DNA from: Lingula anatina
Lineage: Eukaryota > Brachiopoda > Lingulata > Lingulida > Lingulidae
Assembly: GCF_001039355.2 (NCBI RefSeq)
Contig: NW_019775387.1
Coordinates: 375,284 to 439,283, forward strand
DNA length: 64,000 nt
Direction of reading: 5' to 3'
Each line of letters starts with the position of its first letter. Position 1 is the stretch's first letter. The translations under genes and the position numbers were made by a program. The notes under the pieces are model-generated. The model was not told the origin of the DNA, did not search any database, and saw only the letters and a program-made list of their open reading frames with translations. This document shows positions 10,048-24,600 of this stretch, piece after piece.

Positions 10048-13000
10048 AGCAGTGAAAGAGAGGAAACCTAAAAAATCAAAGGTGAAATATTCAAATTGTT
10101 TTCATTCTGTATGTACGTTTGAATATTTGTGATCCCGATTTTGTTTTGGGATTTGCAGTAATGATGTTCCATTTGCATTTTAAGAACGAGAAGTCTTGGA
10201 AGTAATTTTCGTTTTAGATAACTATTTTGACTCTTAGTCAGCTGACCGTAGATATTGCAAATTGCTGTGTATGGCATAATGCCATGTATTCCTAAACTGT
10301 GCGTGTATGCTCTACAATATTTGAAAATGTTTCATTGAAAGAGTCCAAATTCCATCAGTTTGGGACACGCATAGGCTCAGTTTTGCTATGCGTTTAATGT
10401 ACGTGCCGACATTGTACGATGTGCATGTACAAGTTTGTACTGTACACTAGTGTATTGTTAAATGTTAACTGTAATAAGGGAGTCGGGGGTGGGGGTTGAG
10501 GGGGTGAGTTGGGGTAGGGGTGGGGTTGTACAGAGTATTTACATGTATACATGGTACATAGTATGCTACTTGTATTAACAGTCTTAAACTCCAATCATGA
10601 GATGGTGTATTAGCCTAGATGAGAGATGATTTTTGCAGACTCTCCATGGTTCCTACCTGACCAATGCAATACAATACAGTACAGTACAGTACAGTACAGT
10701 ACAGTACAGTACAGTACAGTACAGTACAGTACAGTACAGTACAGTACAGTACAATAAATTTTATTTCATGTCGGGTATAAATTGAAAGGCAACATTAGCT
10801 TTATAGCTATTCGCCGACCAATCAAATATGAAGCAGAAAAAATTCTTTTGCTAGAAGTATAGATAGAACAGGCGAAGTAAACAAGCCTGTGGGAAGCATA
10901 ACTTGGCCAGCAGATGATTTCTTGAAGGGGAATATGAAACTTGGATTATTAAAGAATAGGGAATTTAGGGTCCTGTTGTTGTAGAAGCCAAGATACATGT
11001 TCATGTTTTACTGATAAGGTTGAGGAAAGCTGAAACTTGTTTGATTTGTAAAATGTTTGTTATTCCAGGTTAAAAGTAAAGGCAAGAAAACCAAAAGTAC
11101 TGAACCTGGTGACAACCTTGGAGAGGAGGATGAAAAAGAAGAACTAAGTGGACAGCAAGTAGTTCAGAAAGACAAACTGAGTCCTGAACCTGGAAGTGAT
11201 AAGTCAACAGAAATTGACAGCCCTTTGCAAAATGAGGAAAAAGAATCAAGTAGAAAAAACATTGACGTTCCAGAGGAAAGTGAGGGAAAGCTGGCATCAG
11301 TCATCAACACACCTGTTGATACTGAAGTTTTAATTGAAAATTTGCCACCAGATGTGCATTTAGAAAATAGCTCATCTGAAAGTCGCTCTGGTGAAAAACA
11401 GCATGAAAGACAAGAAGAAAGTTTACCAGTAGACAATGACATTACTGAATCTACTAATAAAGATCAGTCCTTCAAAATACTTGAGGAGGATTCTGTTAAC
11501 CTTGTCACACCTGAAGAAGGGACAACATTAGAAAATCAGAAACAAGAAAACACTTCAAATGCAATTGAAGAACTGGTCAGTGCTACTAAAAGCATATCAC
11601 AAGGCATGGTTGAAGAACAAGAAGAAACAAAGGTTAAATCAACAAATGCAACACAAGTGAAGTCAGTTGAACAAAGTGCAAAAACTTCTGTCGCAGTAGA
11701 AGAACCTACCAAAAGAAAAAGTAAAGTGGTCCACAGGAAGATCTATCCTCAGTTGAAGGAGTTACTTAGTCCTGATATAATCCTCAGACCATTTTCAGAT
11801 GAGCAGCTGAAGTCACTGTATTACAACCCGCTTTTAGAACATCAGCAAGTGTTTGTGGATGATTTCTTACAGGTTAGGTGGCATAAATGTAAACATTGCT
11901 CTCTCAGTGAAGTCTCTAATTTTGACTCTAGGAATTAGGGTTGTTTGCAGGCTACATTAAATTAAATTGTGATTCTTTATGTATGACAACTATTTGATGG
12001 TGTTGTTAGCCAAACAGATCTGTGGGTTGTAGAAATTATCCTCTTTATCTTCATCTCCCACCTTTTTGCAAACCAAGATCAATACAATCAGCCTGGGTTT
12101 TTTTATTCTTTTTAGGTATGGACCTTTGACTTGTTTTTTTACTGCAGCCCTGGGGTGATTGGTCTTCTTAATGTATTCATTTTTACCAGCTAACAATTTC
12201 ATTAGATGAATTGAAAATATGACAGTATATGTTTTATTAATATAGTTATCTTCATTTTCAGCAAGCACAGCAGGACAAACATGAGTTTTATGAATTGTTG
12301 ATGAACTACTACAGGGCCCGTGTCAATTATGTCAATGGTGAAGGAGAATTAAGTGGCTTACAGAAAGAATTCAAAAGGCAGGAAGAAATGGTGTGGGTGA
12401 CATCAGAGCACATCGCAACAGCTCAAGTAAGAAAAAAAGTGCTTTTTGTTCAGAAAAGTTTTGAGGGTTTTTTTCATGTTTTAAATAAAATTTAGGGAAA
12501 GATCTACATATCCACTCCCAGAAAGAAAAATCAGTCACACTTAGAAATGTTCCAAATGCCAATTTTTTTTTTTTAAATTCAGGAGTACCATCACCCTTTA
12601 AAGAATATTCCTCTCTTATTCATTGTCTTTTTTCTACAGTGACTTCAAATGGTGTGTTGAACTGAACCAAGCTGCTCAAAATATCCGAAGATATTTAGAA
12701 TAATACCATGAAATCATTACTGTTTTTTTTTACCTAAAAATAATAACATTGTTTTTTTTATCCAGGGCACCTGTTTGGACAAAGTCAGTGTGTCAGAAAA
12801 TCACCAGTATTTACAAGTGACATTTGATGACAAGGTTTCAGGGGATATTAATAAATCTCTAAGCAGCATTAGGACAGCATTATATGACTCCTTGGCATTG
12901 CATGCATATTCAGCTCAGCTTTCTAGGTTGGTAAAAGTATTAAAGGCATTAAAAGGAATATGCTCAATTTGTCTATTTGATTAATTGAAACTAAATTCGG

Positions 13001-15638
13001 ATTATTACAGTTAATTATTTTTTTTTATTACAGTAACCATGGTGATATGATATTGATAATCAGGTTGTTACGAACAATAAGTCAGATTTTGACATGCCTG
13101 TTGTTTCTTTCAGTTAGGTTCATTGTGTTGCATGTGATGCATGCATGAATAATGTGGATAGTTTCCATTCTGTTTGTTATTAGGTTAATACGTAAATATC
13201 TACCTCGATGTTCATTCTTACAATGAAATTAATTGGTGTATTTTCCCCTCAGGCTTCAAGTTGAATCCTACATTCATCAACTTTACATAAATTGCCCCTT
13301 TCTACAAGAAATTCCCAGAAATGCACCGGTTCAAGGTAAAGCTATGTTATAGAATGTAAGATTTTCTACATAGTTTCATGTCTTGAATGCTGCTTAAAAT
13401 ATATATTCTTCATGTTAGCAGTTTCTAGTCTATGTAATCACTGTTTATGCAAAGTAAAAGGTAAGGTAGAGGTACAGGTAAATTATATTTCTGTAAAATG
13501 CATAGTTTGGTTATACTGACGTTTGTTTACACATTTGTGATTTATAGAATTAGATTAAAAATGAACATAATCTTTGTGACTATTCTTCATTATGACTGTT
13601 TGAAGATCCAAAGAAACTTTTTTATGTAAAGGAATTTATTGAGTATATACAACAAACTCAATATTTATGCTTTTGTTGTAGCTTTTTTGCCAGAGCAAAG
13701 GAGTCCACAAGCAGATCAGCAAATGTCAGTGTTGAAGAAGTGCATAAGTATTCTTTTTCTATTCCAAAGAAGACCTGTGAAAGATGAGCAGTTCACTCAG
13801 GATGCTAGAATGTGGCTCACAAGATTGGTATAGTCCTTGTTCTGGCTTTTTTTATTATTTTGTCCAAACTGAATTTGTCTCTGTTTGTTGATAGACACAC
13901 TTCGTTGAATAAGATATAAAATATAAAAACTGTATTAATTGTGTTGAGAATTTCTTTTAATGTACATGTACAGACACTGTCAGTTGAAAATGTTAGCAAA
14001 TTGCTACATACATTGTTTTTATAGCTTTCTATCTTTACATTATTAGGTGGCAAGTTTACTGAGGATAGCCACATTGGAAGACCACTGGTTTATATTAAAC
14101 CATGTGCTACGCTGCCCAGCAGGTGTGGGCAAGTGGGCCAGTAATTATATCCAGCTTGTCCAGCCCCGATTGTCCAGGGGGCAGAGCTCCCTTGGAGGAC
14201 CCTTGCTGGACAACTTCATAGCCATGCTGGCCACTTTGATGTTGCCTGTGAAGTATGTACAACCTGTGGTATTGTGCAGTATTGTTGTGCACTGTTAAAT
14301 GATAATTTACTGTTACAGTTTTGTTGGGGAATAACATCACTGAAGAAATTGCTATCAACTGATTTGTTAACTATATGTTCTTCTGGTAGTGATATGCATT
14401 TTATAAAAATTTGAAATATAGTTTGGTGCTCATAAATTACTATCAAGTAAATTCCTTTATTATTATTATTATTATGCTAAAATGATGCTATTCAGTACTT
14501 TAGCATATGATTATATCTGAATAATGGGAGGTATGAGAATGTTGTGTTTTTATCTCTGTTTATCTGTTAATCACCAGCTTAACTCAAAAAGTTTGGTATT
14601 GATTTTGATAAAATTTTCAGGATAGGTCAAAAAGGGGCCAACGTGAAAGTGATAAGATTTTGGTGATGATCCATGAATTATATTTGTTAATTATTTGTTT
14701 TGGGAGAGGTCTGCACTCTTTGAGTGCTTTTCTAGTTGTGTATTGTATTGTTGTTGTGAAACAGGCTAATCTACAAGTGATAAGATTTTGGTGATGACCC
14801 ATTATTTAATTAATTAATGAATGATTAATTATAAGTGAATTATTCATTTTGACATAGGTTTGCACTTTCTGAGTGCTTTTCTAGTTATTGTATTGTTTTT
14901 CTCTCCCAGGGCCAGGACTGACTTTCTCAGTCATATGAATGTGTCCTTGACCCCCTCAGCAGACAATGGGGTGGACAACCCCTGGGTGCTGGTAGACTCA
15001 GATGGAGAGGAGGTACCAAACAATATGAACCATTTGCTTTAGAATAGTGAGCTTGTGTGGTGCAACACTGCAAGAAAATATGTACCGGTGTATATGTATT
15101 AATTGTGAATATTGAGCAGTTTCATCAGATGAGTTGTATTTCCATAAAAATGTTAGGATTCCACACATTTTGCATGATTTCTGGTTAACAGCATTAAGTT
15201 TCTTCATATCATATTATAACAGGAACAGAATACACTCATTTCTCAAACAAAGACCTACTTTTTTCAAATTGGTTTATCCACAACAAATACACAGACAAAA
15301 GTAGACATATATATGTAGGTGGACATAAAGTATAAGTAGTATTATTACCAGGGTACAAGTATTATGTCCTGTAGTTATCTTGTGACAAAAATATATCATG
15401 GAAGAAAATTAAAAAATAGAAAGAAAAAATATTATAGCAACAGATTACTTTTAAGTAATTAAAATTAGTTTTGTTTGTTTTGGAAACAGTAAGAGCGAGA
15501 GTATTGTATTTTTGAAGGATGAAGACCCAGCCAACAGTTGGCAGTACTTGCAGGAGAATGATGTGGTGGCTCTGTTGCATCAGTTTCCATTAGATGCCGT
15601 GTTCAGGCATGCTTTACTTATAGAGACAGACGAAGAAG
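10040..15638 (+). CDS. EPG5: EPG5 exons 1-9 (residues 1-610)
   Basis: Exons: 10040-10081, 11069-11872, 12262-12426, 12766-12926, 13253-13335, 13682-13827, 14047-14252, 14910-15012, 15518-15638. Exon 2 is by far the longest (268 codons). It is Lys/Glu/Ser-rich and probably disordered until the conserved RKIYPQLKELL segment. Exons 3-7 carry the conserved helical N-terminal part (HEFYELLMNYY, LSRLQVESYI, KKCISILFLFQRR, NHVLRCPAGVGKW). The two LIR-type motifs lie on either side of the exon 8/9 junction, WVLV at 14983-14994 and WQYL at 15539-15550, with the acidic string GEEDEDP between them as in the human protein. The acceptor of exon 9 (TTTTTGAAG) is weak but preserves this string exactly. Confidence 0.95.
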
Positions 15639-18600
15639 GTCAGGACATACTCTTATTCAATTTGTGCAGTTGTGATTATGTAAAAAAATATATATATACA
15701 TTAGTAATTAGAATAATAAAACTTTGACTGGCATAATTGAATAGATGAGAAAAAAACAGTATAAATGGACAATGTGGTATAATTCTTATGACTGAAATAA
15801 GTGTTGATTTGAGATAAAGGCTGGAATATTTAACAAGTCATTATATATTTTTCATTTTAGGACAAGATCTTTATTTTATACATAAAAGTTCAGAGCAGTC
15901 CATGCTCAGGTTGTTTGCCTTTGCCACTAGTCTCATGAAGATTTTAGGACAAGGTTTGCAGACTTTCAAACTAGGAAGATACAGGCAGTTTAACAAGAGA
16001 ATTGGAAGATTGGTCAGGTAGATGCCAGCGTTTTGTGTTCTAGTTAATATAAGGGTCATGTCTAGGTTTGGCATTATATGAACCCTAATTGATGAACATA
16101 TTAAAATAAGTATGTTTATGTTTTTGTTGTTGATGTTGTTGTTTATTGTTGTTAAATGGAGACAGAAAACAGGCCTTGGTTGACTCTTCATCTTTTTTCA
16201 TTTTTTACAGATTGATTGAACTTAGCTGAACTGTGTTTGCAGAAAAAACAAATATTGTATACATGATTTTTAAATGATATTCCTCAATTTCATAATTAAG
16301 GCATACCATTCAGTTTGTGTCTGACCACTGGATGAACTTCAAAAGTGCATTTACGCACCTCCCAGAGCAGTCCAAGCAAAGGCTACAGCTTGAACTTGAT
16401 CATGTTTTTATGAGGGCAACTGACTGCATTCTTTCTGCACAGAAGTGAGTATGGATCCCATGTTTTTTCAATGTGGTGATTCGTTATGCAGATTCGAAAT
16501 AACCAACTTTTATGCTTTGCTGGAAATATACAGGGACATAACCAGACCTTTTAAAATTGTACTCACAGATTTTCAAAATGCCCAGGTAGAGCTGAGCCTT
16601 AGTCTTGGTATATTCATTGGTTGCAATATGGCAGTTATAATACTTTAAAAAAGTAGGGGGTTCAGTTATTGAATGAACAAATGTTGTAATATAGATAATT
16701 TGATGGTAAATAAAGGTTTTTAATAAATTCAAATATAAGACAAGAACAAGGAAATAGTTTTTTATAACTTGTCATTTCTTACTGATTGAAAGTTCTTTTT
16801 ACTTTTTGATTTTTTTTCAGGCTTGGGTCATGGCAATTCATGGCTGATATGCCATATGGCAGTGTTTCCATGGAGATGATGTGGAAGTTACTATGGTTAC
16901 TACATTTTGTTGATGCAGGGGAAACAGTGCAATTTTCAGTAGAGATTTGCAAGCAGAAAATGAAAGGTGACATAGTAGAAATGTTAAATATATGTGATTT
17001 TAGAAATTATTTTTGTGATGCTGCTGACAGTAGACTGGCTGTAAAAGAGTCCAAAATCACAAATCAGTGTAAAGAACTAGAGATTTCTTCAACATTTACA
17101 CAATGCATGTAAGACATTGACAAAGTGAAAACTGGTTTCTAGACTGAAATCCTGAATTTTGCAGATCCTGACAGCAAACTCGCTTTTGAGGAGAAACTGC
17201 TGGCAATGCCTCTCTCAGAGGCCACCTACTTGTTGACAGCATTCACCAATATGGCCAGGTCCAGGCCTCCTGAGGACATAGAGTTTGTTAATGCCATCAC
17301 AGAGGAAATGTTTGAGGTTGGGTTTTTGGACACATTGGATTTAAAGGATTTTGGTTGCATTTTACCTTAAAATTTAAATACATGTTGGTCTTTTGGAATG
17401 TTTTACAAGATTTACTTTGCATATGAAATAACAAAAGATTCATTTCTCTGTTTTTGTTTTTCATCTCTTTTGATAGTATTTACGATACATAATTTTTGTA
17501 GATATCCTATGTGAGCACTCATACCAGAGAATTCTGCGCCAAGACTGGCCGGCAGCTCCTGTCCACACTGGCCACGTCACATCCATGTATTATTTCTACT
17601 CTGCTGCGGCTAATACAGCAACACCTTGACACAATTGGAATGGTAAGTCAGGCCTGATAACTGTCTGCTATCTGTTATTTTAAGTATACACATACTGCTT
17701 ACTATACTTTTTGCCATAAGCTGAGTCTCTCTGAGTCACATTTAGCTGGACCCTAATTCATGGACATTTCTCTGAAGTTGTAGTCATTTTGCTTCAAACC
17801 TATGGTGATTACTCACTGCTTTCTAATGCAGGTCGGGTTTAAAAATGGACAGGATCTGTTTATTCCCAGAGTTTGAATAGTTTTGTATTATTTTATTTTT
17901 CTTTATGTGTAAATTGATTTAGATGTCTGTACAATTGTCAGCTATTGCTGGCTTGTTTTAAGCTGACGGCAAGAGTAGATGTACACATTGCCACTGCATT
18001 TGGGTACTAATATAGAGTTTTAAAAGATATGTACTTGTTCTTGGTAGCCTTGATAGAGTACAGTGTTAAACTTCGGTTACCTCTGTAAATAAAAGAAAGG
18101 TTTATTTCCTCTGAGTATTTTGGCTTGGACATCATCAACTTTTTCAACTGGTGTGGTGTGATAGGAGAATAATATTCTTTACACCATATGTAGAAATGCA
18201 GCTGGGTGGTATTTTTCAGTGATATAAGAAATAAAATTAACATTACTTATTGTTAAGTACCTTTGGTTCAAAATAATAATAATTGATAATATTTCTGTAA
18301 ATGATGAAATATAAACATTATTATTATACCATTGAAGTCTCCACTGGAACATGAAAACTTTATACAGGTATTAATTATTAAAAAAAGTATGCTTTTAGTA
18401 TTTTGTTGATTTTCTTCTTTTGCACAAATTTCTATGTTGTGTTGTATCAGACATGCTTAAAAATTAGGAATATGTTGTTGAATTTACTCCCATATTTATC
18501 CAAGTCAGTTTTATTTTGCAAAATAAAAATTAGTTATGTTCTACCTTTGGGTGGTAGAAAGCCCTATGTTCAGTTAAATGATCTTTTAATCATTCACACA

Positions 18601-21600
18601 AGGAAAGGACCTTGAATGTATCCCCTTACAACTTTTATTTGGTTTGACATCCCTTACATTTGACTAAAAAACTAGTATTTATTTTGAGTTGGTTTCAATT
18701 ATTTTGCTTTCAGCTCTCTGACCACAAAACAAAATTGTTCACGGTACATTTTCTGTAGGGGTGGTTTTGGGGCATATATCCTTTTAATGTTTCTTTTTGC
18801 ACTGGTCAATTGTATGTCAATGTTTTTCTCTTTTTAACAGTGGGTCTTGATGGCTTCAGAAATGTTTCTAATCAAATGTATTTATTTGCTTTTTGAGCAC
18901 TTTTCTTAATTTTTTTTTTTTTGTTCTCTAATTAAAAAAAAAAGAATTTGTTTTCTCATACTAAATCTGATTTCAATGAAATGTCAGAGGAAAAGGCATA
19001 CTCATCATGACTGTTGGCAAATCTTTTTTGTGGTTGTTGTATTTATAGCAATGGAATGGTCCCTACTTCCCCTGTATGTGCCATTTTTATTTTCTTTTGA
19101 TTCTAACAAAAAGATGCCAAGCTTTATGTTGTAGAAGATTTAAAATGGGAATACTTGCTACTACTAGTGTGATAACAATTACTGCACCTTGGTATATGTT
19201 GTTATTTACTTTTGGTTGTGGTAAACAAATGCATCATTCAATTTTTTTTACTGTGACAGCTTAACAGTAACATTTTCCAATAAAATGCATGCATATTTGG
19301 ATTTGCATAAAAATGAAAGCACGGCGATTTTTCAGTAAGCGCAGTCAGAACAGATGATCTGTGGACTAACTGATCTGCCGACCAAATATGGCTAGCCCCA
19401 GTGCTTAAAAGCAGCATTATTTAATCTCCTGATGGTCTCCCTGCCTCCACATGTGCCATTTAACGGATTAACTCTCGGCTCCAAGGTTAGATTGCAAGGG
19501 CCCTGCAGCGATGGTGTGTGTGGTGGCAGGAGGCCATCAGGAGATTAGTAAACACTGCTGTTAAATGAGTCAGCCATATTTAGTCCACAGATTTGTTAGT
19601 CCGCGGATCAGCTTGTTCAGTATGCCCTCAATATCAAAAAGAACACAGTCCCTTGTGAACTATGAAGAATATAACCCAGAACCTTATTTCCTTTCAGTGG
19701 GTCCTATTCTTGAGGTTCCCTTTGGACTGGCCTCTACTTGTTTATCAGTAGGCACAGTATGAAAATAGACTTTAGAATCTGTGTTTTGGCAGACAAAGCA
19801 GATGATGGAATGCTAGTACATTTTGAACATATCAGTTAGTTTTAATTGATCATTTTAAGCAATTAGATGAAATCTTGTTTCAGTAGAAGTGGATAAACAG
19901 TTAGTGACATATTCTTATTGTAATGGAGTGAAATAGGTTTTTCATTTTCTCTTGTTTAAAATTGGTGAAAACTATTTTTTATTTTCAATTTACTCTGACA
20001 TTTCAGGTGTCCATGTATCTGTTCCGTGAATTGCCACTGTTTTTATGGGAGCTTACCAGTGAAGATCTTGAGACTATTCACCACTGGGTGTTGAACTTGC
20101 CATTGGTTTCCACAGAAAACCAGCTGGGGAGACTCATACTCAGCCGGCTCAATTATGGTCTAACCAAGCAGGTAGATAGTGTCTCTTCTTTGAACTTATT
20201 TGTGTGTTAATCCATCAAATTAACCATTTGATGTATATGAAAATATTATTGTATCTTTTATTGTTTGTATGGTCAGTAAAACCCTAGTAAGGTAGATATG
20301 CAAATTTTGACCTTGATGCAGATAACTTCTATATTTTTCTATAGCTCATTAATTCTTAATACCAAAACAAAGAGAATAGTGCCATACATAGTCATTTTAG
20401 CCAGTTCCTAATGCTAAGACTCCACTTGTTAAGCTACCTTAGAAAAATAAAATTCAGTTTAAAAATGATTGACTTCAGTAATATGTGAATATATTATAAG
20501 GGAAGGTATTCAAAATAAAATGCCATTCATTTATAACTTAAAGCACATCTGTACCTGATGTCTCATTCTTATGTCCAATAATTTTCTTCAGGAAGATCGA
20601 TTGTTCCTTGACATAGCATTCCATCGTAAGATAGCCATTTTGATAGTAGAATCGTACCTGAAGCAAGTGGCAGCAAAGGGGATGAGTGGGGTTATCACAG
20701 AAGGAGTCAAACAGGTGAACGATAATATCCTTAATATATACTAAATATGTGCTAAATTTGTTTTGGCAAACAAACAGGAGAGAAGAAAAATTTTTTTTTC
20801 ATATTTTTCATAGAAATTAGGTGGAGAGAATAATCTGACTAACATTAAATTTGCAATAGCAATAAAAAATGTTTCATAAATTCAGAATTTGGATTAATTA
20901 TGTTAAAAAGTGGTGTCAAAATGGACCAAAGGTTCGTTTATCATTGTTTGGATACAACTGTGTCGATGCCTAAAAAATTAAGATGTTTTACCTTTTAGGT
21001 GGCTTCTGTTGTTAGCCAACAGAAGACATCCCAGCAGCAGTTTCATGACTGGGCATGGGACACCATATTGAAACTGCGTCTCCACAAACATCAACAGCCC
21101 AGACCAGTGATGGGAGCCAATGAGGACCAGGGATTTGACCCTTGTGACTTATTTGACCCAGTTATGTTGGTGATCTCCAAGATGACTGACAACAATGGTG
21201 CTCTTGCATGCTATGTTGCCACTGTGATGACAAAAATTGGACATAGGTAAGATTTGACCAGAAGTAAAGGGCAGCAGATGTGATACATGTGCTCGTCTAC
21301 AAGGATATGAATATAATATTTTTAATCAGAATGAATTAAGAGGCAAATTTTTTTTAAAAGTGACTCTAAAATTTAAATTCATTCAGTATTTACTGCAGCA
21401 TGGAAATATTGTTTTTTATACTATGAATTGAAGTTACAAATATTGTTGTTTTTCCAGTGTATCAGAGTTTTTGTCAGCGGGTCTCCCCAGACTGCAGTGC
21501 CTGGTACAGCAGCACCATTACACTGCAGTCATCCAAGTGCTATATGTGATTGTGCCTCTTTTTTATGACAATCCACAGCCATTGATCAAAAGTGAACTGT

Positions 21601-24600
21601 AAGTGAATTTTTTATTTTTCATAAGAAATTTTTATGGATATATAATTGAAAAGATTTATTGTTTTTTGATATTTTCAGATTTGAAAACAGTTTTAATTAT
21701 CTATTTTATCCACAATTTTCAAACTGCATGTAAATTTAGTCCTTATTTTATTAATTATATAAAACTGAAACTAAAACTTGCCCCTTCAGCCAAGGTTTCA
21801 TTTTTGTCACAGCTTTAGCAGTCTTAGAGTTTTAAAAGACAAAGATAGACTATTATTTCATTTTCATTTGTAGAAAATATTTTTTAACCTCATCAGTTAT
21901 AGACTAAATGCTTTGGTAATGTTCCAGGTTCCAGACCATACTGCATTCCCTGCTGTCTGCAGACCAGACTTATGCTAAAATGGCCAAAAGCCTGCTGTAC
22001 TCTGACTTCCCAGGGGAGATTGTCAAAATGCTGGCTTGTATGATACAGGTAAAGGTTTTAATCTGCCAAAGGCTTTGGAAGCCTGGTTTACATTTTCTAA
22101 CATGGTTGATAAGGGTTAATCCAGACGTTCAGGTCCAGTGCATGCTAACTTCTGCATTTTGCATTGGTGCCAACTTATCACAGTTATCATGATTTGTTGA
22201 ACCCCTAGAAGGCCATGTGACATAGTATATATCATTTGTGATTAGCAGACTGGATTGTGTTCAACTGTCATTGAAGTTTGAATATGGTGGACATAATGGA
22301 AAATTGAAAGGGAAGAAACTGGTTGATGTTGGCTGTTAAATTCGGGCTTATAGGGGTTATATTCTTCACCTAACTAGCTGAAATGTTTGGTTGTGATATT
22401 TTTAGTGATTCATTTCAAAATATGTCTGTAATCTTGAGTACATAAGATTTCACTGTGAAGCTGCAGTCTAGATAGCGTGAAGCATTAAATGGAATATATA
22501 AAAACAACTGTATGTTTTATTTAGATTCTGGTTTTGACGTAAGGGCAAAAGCTATCACAACTTATCACTTGAAAATGAGAATGCCACTTACTACATTAGT
22601 TGCACATATTAATTCAATTATATATATATATATATTTGGTGGGGCTAAAAAAACTTTATTTACCAGACCCAGATTAATGGTGCCTCAGCCATGTTGCCCT
22701 ATTCTCCACCAATGGTGATAGAGCTTTGGATGAACATGCTCACACAGAACACTGTTTGGTACCAAGACAGGTGACCTACCTTTACTCCTGTACAAGATAT
22801 GATTTTTGTTCTTATTTAATGCCAGGTGCTTCAGCAATCCTCTGTAAGAGCCTTGTGTGGCAGTTTTCTTTTTTCATAAAACATCACACATTTAATTAGG
22901 ATTCACGTATTGGTTTAATGGAGATGTTTGAAAGATTGAGAGTATAAATCAGCACTTTAATAATGCCTTCTTATTTGTCAAACTTGAGTGTTTTATCTCT
23001 TTCAGGAATGTGCAATATCTGATCAATTTTCTCATAAAGTCAGGACATAGCTGTAAAGGTGGAAAGGAAGTGATTGAGACTCTGATGTATAATCAGTACA
23101 AGGTAAAACATTCTGTTATTCTCTAGTTTAAATGAATTGAAATCAGTGTATTTTATTACTTTGATCTTCTGTATGCAAACAGACTGAAATGCTGTCAATT
23201 TCTCACAAATAGATCAAAGTCAGCTTTGATTGTTCGTTTGATCTCTTAATGTTGTAATGAGCAAAATTCGGAATGTTTAAGTAGAATAAAAATTGTCAAA
23301 GCTTTTATAAGAGCATAAATGATCAATCACAAGCCGAAATATTTTCATACCTTCATCAGCCCAGGTTGGCCATATGCTAACGGTATGAAAATATTTCGGC
23401 TTTTGTTTGATAATTTTCATTTATGATCCAACTACCAAGCTAATGAACATCTTTGCTCTTTTATAAGAGCATTCGGTTACAACCTTAATATGGCCTTGCA
23501 TGGTCACTCTGACATAATGTGTCATCAACACAATAATGAAGCTTCCAAATACCTTTGCAGATGTTCATTAAGAGTCAAGGCGGCCACAGTATGGTGTCAT
23601 CCCTGGTCAGTTGGATAGCCACAGGCAGTGCTGGCATCCCTACCTTCCTGGAGGGTTCATCTCTGCCTGAGTTTCCCTGGCTGGCATACCACCTCCTCCA
23701 TGCAGAGGAGCAGTACCAGCATGACTCCCATCTATGGCAGGTGGTGCAAATAGAACTCATCACAAAGCCTAAACTGACTGTGGATCAGGCAGTCAAGGTG
23801 GGTTCATAATTAAGGGTGATTGAGTGATATGTGTTATGATGAAATTTTTTTCTATTTTTAGATTTAAATAATTACCAAAATTTGCAACTGGTATCTGCAT
23901 TTTATTCATGCTAAACAATTGGATACATTATCATTCTTTGGAGTCTGTAAGGGGAGGGATTCTCTCTTCTTAGATGAAGTTGACCATGCAGTGCCAATTC
24001 AAATTTGGAACTTACCTGATATACTTTAAGAACTAAATGTCTTTCAATGCATTAACATTTAACTCTTAAATCCGAATTTTTTGTATGGAAAGAGTATGCT
24101 TCTATATTCATATGTTCTTTGGTTGTAGAAAGCCATAACCAACTTAAAGATAGAAGGTAGTCTACCTGCCTCCAGACTGTGCATCTATCGCTGGGGTCAG
24201 CAGGCACTGGACACTGCAGTGGACCATCCTTTACTACCACTGCTCTGGCAGAGATTCTTCCAGCTGTACCTGGGCAGACCGGCTCATACTCCGGGGTAAG
24301 TATTCACTGGAAGAAGAAGTGGGACTCCTATTTTCACTGGGAGCCCTATTAAGCCTAGTATATTAAGAAAGCACACCATTATTCAAACTAGCCATGTTTG
24401 TTTTAGAGATAAATTATACACTTTAATTTATTTACAAGAGTTTAACAAGAGATTAAGTGCAATGTTTACAGTTTGGGTGAATCATTTATTCCTGCAATAA
24501 AATTCTTCAGCTATGTTATGCAGTTAAAGTTACAATAATAATGATAATAATAACAATAATATCTTCAAACAACATTAGGAAATCAGAATTATTACATGTA

